Positions 15,512-22,843 of a stretch of DNA of 25,038 nt are shown piece after piece. The stretch comes from Candidatus Hydrothermota bacterium (GTDB lineage Bacteria; Hydrothermota; Hydrothermia; UBA1063). The notes beneath the pieces were generated by a model, which saw only the letters and a list, made by a program, of their open reading frames with translations, had not been told where the DNA came from and did not search any database. The first letter of the stretch is position 1. Every line of letters starts with the position of its first letter. The translations under genes were made by a program, and so were the position numbers. The stretch lies in assembly GCA_003644895.1 (NCBI GenBank), contig QNDO01000005.1:1-25038 (forward strand), written 5' to 3'.

Positions 15512-16058
15512 CCTTAAACCTCCTTATTTCTGTGAACTTAAGATCGAACTTAATTCCGTTAACAATCCCGTGGATATATTCGGGAAAAGAAAATTCTCCC
15601 AGATCGGTATATTCTCCAAATACAAGGGTTGTATCTTTTATTGAAAAACTTAAAATATACTCGTCTCTGAGTACAATTTTTACTGGCTTCCCTTCAAGAG
15701 TACCTATCACCACAATCCTACCGTCATTCAATCTATAGCAATCCTCGATGACAAGATTTTTTGATGCTTCTTGGAGTAGTGTTTTAAATGTTGAGAGATT
15801 TATGTCTTTTTGAAACCCATACACAGGATGAATAATATGAAACCATAAAGAATCCGAATTTATTTTAAATGTGAATTTTGATCTGATATCGAGATTGGCA
15901 CTCTCAAAGTCACCAATCCCCTGACCCTCCACATTGCTTAAAGAATTTATAAGAGAAATACTTTTTTGAAGGTATAATCTTGCCTCATTTTTCCTTAATA
16001 TGGTTCTTCTCGGAGCACAGAAAGTGAAAAATATTAAAAATGGGATAAGCTTCCTCAT
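15504..16058 (-). CDS. Small exported protein, possible lipoprotein (DUF4292/LolB-like guess)
   Basis: 184-residue protein not firmly recognised. With the ATG at 16058 it begins MRKLIPFLIFFTFCAPRR, a short signal peptide with a Cys at residue 14. The residue before the Cys is Phe, so the lipobox is not canonical. The rest is beta-rich with alternating hydrophobic residues (SKFTFKINSDSLWFHIIHP, GRIVVIGTLEGKPVKIVL, TLVFGEYTDLGEFSFPEYI), reminiscent of LolA/LolB/DUF4292 lipoprotein-sorting folds. A TTG start at 16091 would run through the promoter. It overlaps the acyl-CoA dehydrogenase by eight bases and leads that operon, with no obvious functional link. Confidence is high that it is a gene and low for function. 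Confidence 0.72.
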   Translation of the reverse strand: MRKLIPFLIFFTFCAPRRTILRKNEARLYLQKSISLINSLSNVEGQGIGDFESANLDIRSKFTFKINSDSLWFHIIHPVYGFQKDINLSTFKTLLQEASKNLVIEDCYRLNDGRIVVIGTLEGKPVKIVLRDEYILSFSIKDTTLVFGEYTDLGEFSFPEYIHGIVNGIKFDLKFTEIRRFKDD

Positions 16059-16066
16059 TGGAGTGA

Positions 16067-16095
16067 ATTTTAAAATATTTTGTGTATTCAATCAA
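16067..16095 (-). promoter_or_regulatory. Candidate leaderless promoter of the exported protein-acd-etfBA operon
   Basis: On the minus strand, TTGATT (16095-16090), 17 bases, TAAAAT (16072-16067), then eight bases to the ATG at 16058. There is no Shine-Dalgarno site, so a leaderless transcript is expected. It also supports the 16058 start over the upstream TTG. Confidence 0.52.
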
Positions 16096-16163
16096 TTTTA
16101 CGGTTTTTTAAAAAATGAATTTGTAAGGAGAGTTAGGATAAATTTCCGAATACTGTCTTTCCA

Positions 16164-16192
16164 TTGCTTTTACAGGAAGTCAAAATTATAAT
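16164..16192 (+). promoter_or_regulatory. Candidate leaderless promoter of rbfA-truB-ribF
   Basis: TTGCTT (16164-16169), 17 bases, then a perfect TATAAT (16187-16192), ending nine bases before the rbfA ATG at 16202. No Shine-Dalgarno sequence lies between, so the leader would be two or three bases at most. Confidence 0.55.
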
Positions 16193-16201
16193 TATCCAAC
16201 T

Positions 16202-16513
16202 ATGAAACCTTATAAAAGATCTGTGAGAGTTGGACATGAAATAATGAGGATCGTCGCTGAGACCATAAGAACCGAGGCCCGAGATCCACGAATAAGAAAT
16301 GTAACTATCCTGAGGGTAGAGGTGACGGATGATTTAAGAATTGCAAAGATATTTTACTCCTCTGTGGACGGGGAAGAGGCAGAAAGGGGGTTGGAAAGCG
16401 CAAGGGGATTTTTAAGAGGCAAAATAGCCAAGAATCTTAGAATAAAATTTATACCTGAAATTACTTTTGTGAGAGTGGAAGAAGAAAATGGATGGTTTTC
16501 TCAACATCAATAA
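16202..16513 (+). CDS. rbfA: Ribosome-binding factor A
   Basis: Small KH-like protein that helps 16S rRNA 5' end maturation and 30S assembly. The 103 residues show SVRVGHEIMRIVAETIR at the N-terminus, ARDPRIRNVTILRVEVTDDLRIAKIFYS in the middle and IRFIPE-like IKFIPEITF near the end, all typical. The next gene, truB, starts inside it with a 26-base overlap, a tight form of the common rbfA-truB order. The ATG at 16202 follows a TATAAT by nine bases. Confidence 0.92.
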   Translation: MKPYKRSVRVGHEIMRIVAETIRTEARDPRIRNVTILRVEVTDDLRIAKIFYSSVDGEEAERGLESARGFLRGKIAKNLRIKFIPEITFVRVEEENGWFSQHQ

Positions 16514-17366
16514 ACCAAAGGGATTAACTTCCTTTGATGTTATTAGAAAATTAAGAAAGATTCTTAAAATCAGAAAGATGGGGCATTCTGGAAACCTTGA
16601 TCCTGGAGCAACAGGTGTACTGGTTATAGGGGTTAACAAAGGTACAAGATTTTTAGAATATATATTTAACTTGGAAAAAGAATACGTGGCCACTATTCAA
16701 TTAGGTATTCTCACTGATACCTTGGATATGGATGGAAATATACTGGAGGAGAAGGAAGTCCCAACAATAACACAAAGTGAACTGGAAGCCGTCTTGGAAG
16801 AGTTCATTGGAGAAATAGAGCAGGTTCCTCCCTCCTATTCAGCAATAAAAAAAGAGGGGAAAAGGCTTTACGAACTTGCCAGGGAAGGAGTTTTTGTTGT
16901 ACCAAAGGCAAGGAAAGTTTATATTCATTCTATAGAACTTCTGGAATTCAACAGAGATAGTTTTAAGATCAAGGTTGTGTGTTCGTCTGGGACTTATATA
17001 AGGTCCCTGGCCCGCGATATAGCTATCAGGTTTAATACATATGGATGTGTTAAAAATCTTGTAAGAACCCGTATAGGACATTTTAAAATTGAAAATTCAA
17101 TCGATCTGCAAAATGAGGAAAAGATAAAAAAAGCACTCATCCCTGTTGGAGAGGGTCTTTCTTTTATGGCAAGCGTGACCATAACCAATAATTCCTCATT
17201 TTACTTCCGAAACGGTAATAGAGTACCACAGAGTGCTATAATAAAAAGAAGCCATGATGCCAGAAGCTTCTCCCTTGTTCGTGTATTTGATCAGTCCGGA
17301 GATTTTCTCGGAGTTGGTATGTTGAAATGGGATGGAGTATATCCTAAAAAAGTCCTAACATCATGA
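16488..17366 (+). CDS. truB: tRNA pseudouridine-55 synthase (TruB)
   Basis: Converts U55 to pseudouridine in the T-loop of tRNA. The 292 residues carry the INKPKGLTSFDVI start and the catalytic Asp38 in MGHSGNLDPGATGVL, where most family members have GHTGTLDP.ATG. Also visible are LEKEYVATIQLGILTDTLD, VPPSYSAIKKEGKRLYELAREG and VVCSSGTYIRSLARDIA. It begins within rbfA and ends one base before ribF, so all three are translated together. No strong ribosome site precedes it; a purine run (GGAAGAAGAAA) does. Confidence 0.95.
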   Translation: MDGFLNINKPKGLTSFDVIRKLRKILKIRKMGHSGNLDPGATGVLVIGVNKGTRFLEYIFNLEKEYVATIQLGILTDTLDMDGNILEEKEVPTITQSELEAVLEEFIGEIEQVPPSYSAIKKEGKRLYELAREGVFVVPKARKVYIHSIELLEFNRDSFKIKVVCSSGTYIRSLARDIAIRFNTYGCVKNLVRTRIGHFKIENSIDLQNEEKIKKALIPVGEGLSFMASVTITNNSSFYFRNGNRVPQSAIIKRSHDARSFSLVRVFDQSGDFLGVGMLKWDGVYPKKVLTS

Positions 17367-17367
17367 A

Positions 17368-18258
17368 ATGTACGGTTCTATTGTTACTATAGGAAATTTT
17401 GATGGCGTGCATCTGGGGCATCAGAAAGTAATCTCCACAGTTGTTTCTCTTGCACGTGCATTCCTGATTGAACCTCTTGTTGTTACTTTTAAAGGGCACC
17501 CCAAGTTTTTAAAAATGTCTCCTGAAGCAAGATATCTTTTAACCACCCATGATGAGAAAATTTTTCTTATACAACAATTGGGAATTAAACACATTGAAGT
17601 ATTGGAATTTAATGAAACCCTCATGCAAATGGGAGTAGAGGAGTTTTTACATTATTTGAAGAAAAATTTTAATATGCAACACCTTGTCATGGGCTTTAAC
17701 CATCACTTTGGCCGAAATAGAGAAGGAACGCCCGAGAAAGTATCCAGATTGCTAAATAAGTTCGATTTTTACCTCACCGTTGTTCCACCTGTTTTTCTGA
17801 GAGAACAAGTAATAAGTTCTACTTTAATTCGCGATTTCCTCAAGGAAGGGAGAGTAGAAGAAGCAGCTAAGGCTCTTGGGCGGCTGTATACAGTCTCTGG
17901 AGTAGTTTCAAAGGGTAAGGGAATCGCAGGCGACCTGGGATTTAAAACGGTGAATATTACAGTACATGAAAATAAGCTATTACCAGGAAATGGAGTTTAT
18001 GCGGTTGAAGTTCTATACGGTGAAAAAATATTGAAAGGGGTTGCCTACATTGGCAAAAGCCCTACCCTCGGCCTAGGTGAGCATCGACTAGAAATTCATC
18101 TTATAAATTTCAATAAACACTTGTATGGAGAAAACCTTACTGTAAATTTTGTCAAATTTATTCGAGCTGAAAAAAAGTTCGCTTCTTTAGAGGAGCTTAC
18201 TCAGCAAATCAGAAAAGATATACAAAAAGCGAATAGTATTCTATCTCTCTCTGGATAA
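17368..18258 (+). CDS. ribF: Bifunctional riboflavin kinase / FAD synthetase (RibF)
   Basis: Makes FMN and FAD from riboflavin. The N-terminal adenylyltransferase half has IGNFDGVHLGHQ (about 8-19), VVTFKGHPKFL, MGFNHHFGRNREGTPE and SSTLIRDFLKEGRVEEAA. The C-terminal kinase half has VSKGKGIAGDLGFKTVNI, LLPGNGVYAVEV, AYIGKSPTLG and EIHLINFNKHLYGE. Some kinase positions differ from the usual wording (for instance LGFKTVN for LGFPTAN), but the layout is intact at 296 residues. It starts one base after truB and its 3' end overlaps the convergent ftsB-like gene by 18 bases. FAD supply suits a window rich in flavoproteins. Confidence 0.94.
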   Translation: MYGSIVTIGNFDGVHLGHQKVISTVVSLARAFLIEPLVVTFKGHPKFLKMSPEARYLLTTHDEKIFLIQQLGIKHIEVLEFNETLMQMGVEEFLHYLKKNFNMQHLVMGFNHHFGRNREGTPEKVSRLLNKFDFYLTVVPPVFLREQVISSTLIRDFLKEGRVEEAAKALGRLYTVSGVVSKGKGIAGDLGFKTVNITVHENKLLPGNGVYAVEVLYGEKILKGVAYIGKSPTLGLGEHRLEIHLINFNKHLYGENLTVNFVKFIRAEKKFASLEELTQQIRKDIQKANSILSLSG

Positions 18259-18483
18259 TTTAGATTCGAGAACTTTTCTTTTCCCCTCATCTGATTGAAG
18301 ATAATGTATCCTGGATGCTAAAACTATGCTTCGTGCTTTAAAATGCAGAATGTCTCTTTCCAATTTTTTTTCCTCAATCTTTAGTGCAATAAGCTGGTAA
18401 AAATTCACACCATACTGATATACCACCCATATCAGGAACAGCAGAAGAAAAATCCTTACCACACTTCTTATTTTTTTCTTCAT
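18241..18483 (-). CDS. FtsB/DivIC-like septum formation protein
   Basis: 80-residue bitopic membrane protein: basic cytoplasmic tail (MKKKIRSVVR), one membrane segment at about 11-24 (IFLLLFLIWVVYQYG) and a coiled-coil (about 28-66: LIALKIEEKKLERDILHF...). This is the FtsB/DivIC layout, acting with FtsL and FtsQ in the divisome. Its place directly after enolase (17-base gap) is the widespread eno-ftsB order, which supports the call. The ribosome site is weak (AGGA next to the ATG). The C-terminus overlaps the end of ribF on the other strand by 18 bases. Confidence 0.8.
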   Translation of the reverse strand: MKKKIRSVVRIFLLLFLIWVVYQYGVNFYQLIALKIEEKKLERDILHFKARSIVLASRIHYLQSDEGKRKVLESKLSRER

Positions 18484-18500
18484 ATCCTACTTCCCGAGGG

Positions 18501-19784
18501 TTATAATTTCCTAGGGTTCAGGACACTACTACCTGGGTAAATTGCACTCTCCCCGAGCTCCTCTTCTATAACCAGAAGTCTGTTGTACTTGGCTATCCTC
18601 TCAGATCTTGATAAGGATCCTGTTTTAATCATACCAGTTCCAGCGCCGACAGCCAGATCGGCGATTGTGGTGTCCTCAGTTTCTCCAGATCTGTGAGAGA
18701 TTATTGTAGTATAACTACTTTTGTGAGAAAGATTAATAGCCTCAAGCGTTTCTGTGACTGTACCTATCTGATTCAATTTAATAAGGACGGAATTTGCTAC
18801 TCCCATTTTTATTCCCTTTTTGATTCTTTCAGTGTTTGTAACAAAAATGTCGTCACCCACTAACTGAATTTTACTACCCAATCTCTCTGTCAGGATCTTC
18901 CATCCTTCCCAATCTTCTTCTGCAAGTCCATCCTCTATACTAACAATGGGATAGAAGTTTATTAGATCCTCATAAAAGTCAACCATACCTTTTGCATCCA
19001 GTTCCTTCCCCTCAAAATAATACCGCCCGTCTTTATAAAATTCTGATGCTGCACAATCAAGGGCCAGTGCAATATCCTTTCCAGGAGTGTATCCAGCTTT
19101 TTCAATAGCTGCCACTAGAATATCTAGTGCTTCTTTGGTAGATGAAAGCTGGGGGGCAAAGCCGCCTTCATCACCCACTGAGGTGACTTCTCCTTTCTCC
19201 TTGAGTATTTTTTTGAGGTTATGAAAGGTTTCGGCACCGAATCTCAGGGCCTCTTTGAAGCTGGGAGCACCTAAGGGCACAATCATAAATTCCTGTATAT
19301 CTAGTTGATTATCTGCATGTACACCACCATTAATAACATTCATAAATGGAACGGGAAGGGTTTTTGTATTTGTTCCTCCTATATACCGGTAGAGAGGTAG
19401 ATTAAGAGAATTACTTGCAGCTTTCATAACAGCCAGAGAAACCCCTAAAATAGCATTTGCACCCAGTTTTGATTTATTTGGAGTGCCGTCAAGCTTTATT
19501 AGAAGCTGATCAATACCCACTTGATCAAAGGGTGATTTTCCTACAATTTCTTTAGCTATTGTTTTATTGACATTTTCAACGGCTTTTAATACTCCCTTTC
19601 CCAGATATCTTTTTTCACCATCTCTTAACTCGAGCGCTTCATAAGTTCCAGTGGAAGCTCCAGAAGGCACAGTTGCCCTTCCCATAGATCCGTCGTTCAA
19701 CACACAATCAACCTGGATAGTTGGGTTACCTCTGGAATCCAGGACTTCCCTTGCAAATATTTTCTCAATCAATATTTTTTTCAT
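18501..19784 (-). CDS. eno: Enolase
   Basis: Glycolytic enzyme converting 2-phosphoglycerate to phosphoenolpyruvate. The 427 residues are full length with all hallmarks: AREVLDSRGNPTIQVD at the start, PSGASTG (Mg-binding loop), VPFMNVINGGVHADN, GDEGGFAP with the catalytic Glu, SIEDGLAEEDWEGW, LVGDDIFVTN, the signature LIKLNQIGTVTET with the catalytic Lys, and SHRSGETEDTTIADLAVG. The ATG has GGAGGT five bases upstream. It is the middle gene of a foldase-enolase-ftsB operon. Confidence 0.98.
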   Translation of the reverse strand: MKKILIEKIFAREVLDSRGNPTIQVDCVLNDGSMGRATVPSGASTGTYEALELRDGEKRYLGKGVLKAVENVNKTIAKEIVGKSPFDQVGIDQLLIKLDGTPNKSKLGANAILGVSLAVMKAASNSLNLPLYRYIGGTNTKTLPVPFMNVINGGVHADNQLDIQEFMIVPLGAPSFKEALRFGAETFHNLKKILKEKGEVTSVGDEGGFAPQLSSTKEALDILVAAIEKAGYTPGKDIALALDCAASEFYKDGRYYFEGKELDAKGMVDFYEDLINFYPIVSIEDGLAEEDWEGWKILTERLGSKIQLVGDDIFVTNTERIKKGIKMGVANSVLIKLNQIGTVTETLEAINLSHKSSYTTIISHRSGETEDTTIADLAVGAGTGMIKTGSLSRSERIAKYNRLLVIEEELGESAIYPGSSVLNPRKL

Positions 19785-19805
19785 ACAATACCTCCACTTT
19801 TAAGG

Positions 19806-21623
19806 TTAATAAATGTAAATATAGTTTCTATAGTCTTTTATATCCTCGAGACTGGAGAAATCTTCCTGCCATTCTCTAAAGATGTAATTCAACATTTCAG
19901 ACCTTAAGCTCTGAACCAGTTGAATTTTATTCTTCTCGAAATCTTCCCTAGTGGGTTCTTTTTTATCTAAGCATTTGATAATATACCCGCCATGTGGTTC
20001 TGTAACAAAAGGTTTGGATACTAATCCAGGCCTGAGAGAAAAAGCCACCCCGTTAAATTCTGGATTATACCCAATTATTTGATCCGGGGGGTTTTTCCAC
20101 TTAAAGTATCCCGTTTCAGCCACATGAGCTTTTACCATGAGCTTTTCAGGGATAGAATCCATGGATAATCCCAATTTAATGAGAGAATCAGCACGGTTAA
20201 GGTTTTCCTTGACAATGTGAAGCTTCTGTGAGAGGATATAAAGTTTTTTGGCTTTTTCTTTTATATTATCCTCGTTGAAAGCCGGAATCCTTTTCCCCTG
20301 TTTTTTATAGAGGTACAACACAAGGTATCTATTATTCAAATTGAACACATCTGAAATTTCGCCCTCTTTGCCGGTTTTTATAAAATGCTTAACTATTTGA
20401 TTTCTGAAACCAATGTATGGTATAAAAATCGCTTCCTGTGAAAATTCTCCTGTATCAAGAACTTTAAGATTGAGCTCTTTAGCAGCTTCTTCAAATCCCT
20501 TTTTCTTGGCTATATTTACAAATTCTTTTGCTTTCTCGTAGACATCCTGCTTCGTAGCTTCACTTGAGGCAATAGCAACAAAAATGTCCTTTACTTTTAT
20601 GCTGTCACGCGCTTTTTTCTCAATCTTGAAAAGATACATTCCTCTCCCGTAAGTAATTGGCCCGACCACCTCGCCGGTATTTTTATCCTTTAATTTTTCA
20701 AATAATTCTCCTGTCCGCCTGTCATCCTTTTTAATCCATCCAAAATCTCCATCATCTTCGGAGTAGTCTTTAATAAGCTCCTCAAACTTACCGCCTTCCT
20801 TAAGAATTTCTAAGGCCGTTTCCAGCCTATCCCGGATAGTAAGAGTATCATCAATAGTGGGTTTAATCTCAAATTGAACCAGTTTTAAAGCTGCTTTTGG
20901 TTGCTCTCTAAATTTTTCTTTATGTTCATTATAATATTTTTTAATATCCTCATCATTCAGAGGAATCAGTGAATCTGGTATTTCTCTCGTAAAAATTGCA
21001 AGGTATTTAACCTTCACGCTGGTATTTTCTCTTTTGTATATATCCCAGAGCTCAGTGTCAGAAAAATCAACTGCGGCTAGAATATCCTCTATAGTCCATT
21101 CTTTAGGAATTTGTAATTTAATCTTATAGCCGTAAGCAGCGAAATACTGTTGAGCTCGAGGGTCCTGGAGGACCTGTTTATACTTTTCATAATCAAACTG
21201 ACCATCAGTGTAAAAACTTGTGTCATTTCTTATCTCAGGAGGGGGATTCCTCAGAATTATCTGATAGATTGTACCATCCTGAATATTCATTTTTCTTTTT
21301 TCCTGGGTGAATTTAGCCCACCTGATATCCTCCAAAAGTTTATTAAACTCAGCCTCTCTGATTCTTTTAATCTCCTCTTCTGTTAAATTTTTATTCTCCC
21401 TGAGAGCAAGGGATTCCTGAATGGCATAGTTTACCCTTGCTTCAAAATTCTTGTAATCAATTTTTACACCCTCAATTTCTGCAATAATACCTTTTTGCCA
21501 GGGTTTTAGTTTTCTCTGGCCACTAATACGTGCGCCAAGTTGAAAGAAAAGCCATCCCACAAAGGCAAAAACCACTATCCATAGTATCAACTTCGTGCTG
21601 TTTCTCAGTTTCTCCATTACCAT
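19806..21623 (-). CDS. Membrane-anchored peptidyl-prolyl isomerase, PpiD/SurA type
   Basis: 605-residue envelope foldase. A short basic N-terminus and a single membrane anchor (residues about 11-30, LILWIVVFAFVGWLFFQL) precede a SurA-N-like helical chaperone region (about 45-200). The parvulin domain is at about 244-336 (DYSEDDGDFGWIKKD, GEVVGPITYGRGMYLFKIE). A second, less typical parvulin-like segment lies near 500-580 (GVAFSLRPGLVSKPFV, EPHGGYIIKCL). The layout resembles PpiD anchored in the inner membrane and facing the periplasm, assisting outer-membrane protein folding such as the TonB receptor in this window. The ATG is preceded by AAGGAGGAG. Whether the second parvulin segment is active is unclear. 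Confidence 0.88.
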   Translation of the reverse strand: MVMEKLRNSTKLILWIVVFAFVGWLFFQLGARISGQRKLKPWQKGIIAEIEGVKIDYKNFEARVNYAIQESLALRENKNLTEEEIKRIREAEFNKLLEDIRWAKFTQEKRKMNIQDGTIYQIILRNPPPEIRNDTSFYTDGQFDYEKYKQVLQDPRAQQYFAAYGYKIKLQIPKEWTIEDILAAVDFSDTELWDIYKRENTSVKVKYLAIFTREIPDSLIPLNDEDIKKYYNEHKEKFREQPKAALKLVQFEIKPTIDDTLTIRDRLETALEILKEGGKFEELIKDYSEDDGDFGWIKKDDRRTGELFEKLKDKNTGEVVGPITYGRGMYLFKIEKKARDSIKVKDIFVAIASSEATKQDVYEKAKEFVNIAKKKGFEEAAKELNLKVLDTGEFSQEAIFIPYIGFRNQIVKHFIKTGKEGEISDVFNLNNRYLVLYLYKKQGKRIPAFNEDNIKEKAKKLYILSQKLHIVKENLNRADSLIKLGLSMDSIPEKLMVKAHVAETGYFKWKNPPDQIIGYNPEFNGVAFSLRPGLVSKPFVTEPHGGYIIKCLDKKEPTREDFEKNKIQLVQSLRSEMLNYIFREWQEDFSSLEDIKDYRNYIYIY

Positions 21624-21657
21624 AAAAAATCTCCTCCTTTCTTTGATTTGATTAGAA

Positions 21658-21686
21658 AGTATAAAAAATTATAAGAGGAGAGTCAA
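21658..21686 (-). promoter_or_regulatory. Promoter of the foldase-enolase-ftsB operon
   Basis: On the minus strand, TTGACT (21686-21681), exactly 17 bases, TATACT (21663-21658); each hexamer differs from consensus at one base. The start site near 21651 leaves a leader of about 28 bases with an AAGGAGGAG ribosome site. Unlike the leaderless set, this operon has a normal leader. Confidence 0.65.
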
Positions 21687-21691
21687 GGAAA

Positions 21692-22843
21692 TCACTTTAA
21701 CATTTCTTCCTTGGCAAATTCTCTTCCGGGATTAAATTCACGAAGAATCAGATCCACCTCATCCAATTTTTCACCTATTAAATATTTTGCTAGATAGAAT
21801 CCTAGACCCGGGCCTAGCATAAAGCCCTGTCCACACATCCCAGCCAGTTGAAGAAAATTATTAATCTCCAGAAAGCCGACAATTGGATTACCATCTGGGG
21901 TCATGGGATAAAGCCCTCTCCATGTTCTCCTTACCCGAATATTTACCAGTTTAGGTACGACCTCTATCATTCTTCGTGCAACTTGTGGCAAGAACTCCGA
22001 GGTTTCCCTAACATCAAACCCCCAAATACTGGGATAGGGGGTTAGACAGAAAATAATCTGCCCTGTTTTGTGCTGGTAAAAATAAAAATTCTTTGAGCCT
22101 TCCTGAGGGCGAATATCCACGATCATGGGATCAAAAAACCTTTTGACTGGCTCTGTTACACCGGCTTCGTGTGAATCAGGATTTACAGGAATTGAGAGTT
22201 CAGCCATGGAAGCGATCTGGGAGGCATAAGCACCTGCGGCATTGATAAAAATATCCCCCCTAAAGTTGCCCTTTGTGGTTTTAACTTCGATTATACTGTG
22301 TTTGTTTTTTGTAAAACCGGTGACTTCGGCATCAAATAAAAAAGTTGTGCCATGTTTTACAGCATGCCTGTAAAAGCTATTTATGGCCAGAAGCGGAGAA
22401 GCACTTCCGTCTTCAGGCGAGTACGTTCCGCCACGAAGCCCATAAGGATTTAATGCAGGTATTTTCTCTAGGAGATCATTCCTGTTGAGAAAATCTATGT
22501 TAAGACCATAATTCTTCTGATATCTAACAAGCTCCTTTAGAGTTTCCTCATCACTTTTACGGTATGTTACAAAACTATATCCTCCTTGATACCATTCAAT
22601 GTTATCCCCTGTCTCCATTTCCCAATTTTTGAATATTTCAATACTTTTTAATCCAACAACTATTTTTGCGGGATTGGAGTGAGTAGCTCTGATTCCCCCA
22701 ATAGCAGCTTTATTAGAGCCCTGTCCAGGACTCTTTTCCTTTTCTATCACCAGGACCTTGACACCTTCTTTGGCTAGGAAATAAGCGAGAGGAACCCCTG
22801 TACTTCCAGCTCCTATAATTATGATATCAAATCTATTCTCCAT
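21692..22843 (-). CDS. DAO-family FAD oxidoreductase (amine/amino-acid dehydrogenase catalytic subunit)
   Basis: FAD enzyme of the DAO family (glycine/sarcosine/proline oxidase and HcnC relatives). With the ATG at 22843 it has 383 residues and begins MENRFDIIIIGAGSTGVPLA, a dinucleotide-binding GxGxxG. IEKEKSPGQGSNKAAIGGIRATH follows (FAD pyrophosphate and covalent-flavin region), then INAAGAYASQIA and, at the end, RTWRGLYPMTPDGNPIVG and AGMCGQGFMLGPGLG. AAGGAGG lies six bases before this ATG, which favours it over an upstream start at 22888. It overlaps the fusion-subunit gene by 11 bases, so the two likely form one complex. The substrate (proline, sarcosine, glycine or another) cannot be fixed from sequence. 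Confidence 0.85.
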   Translation of the reverse strand: MENRFDIIIIGAGSTGVPLAYFLAKEGVKVLVIEKEKSPGQGSNKAAIGGIRATHSNPAKIVVGLKSIEIFKNWEMETGDNIEWYQGGYSFVTYRKSDEETLKELVRYQKNYGLNIDFLNRNDLLEKIPALNPYGLRGGTYSPEDGSASPLLAINSFYRHAVKHGTTFLFDAEVTGFTKNKHSIIEVKTTKGNFRGDIFINAAGAYASQIASMAELSIPVNPDSHEAGVTEPVKRFFDPMIVDIRPQEGSKNFYFYQHKTGQIIFCLTPYPSIWGFDVRETSEFLPQVARRMIEVVPKLVNIRVRRTWRGLYPMTPDGNPIVGFLEINNFLQLAGMCGQGFMLGPGLGFYLAKYLIGEKLDEVDLILREFNPGREFAKEEMLK

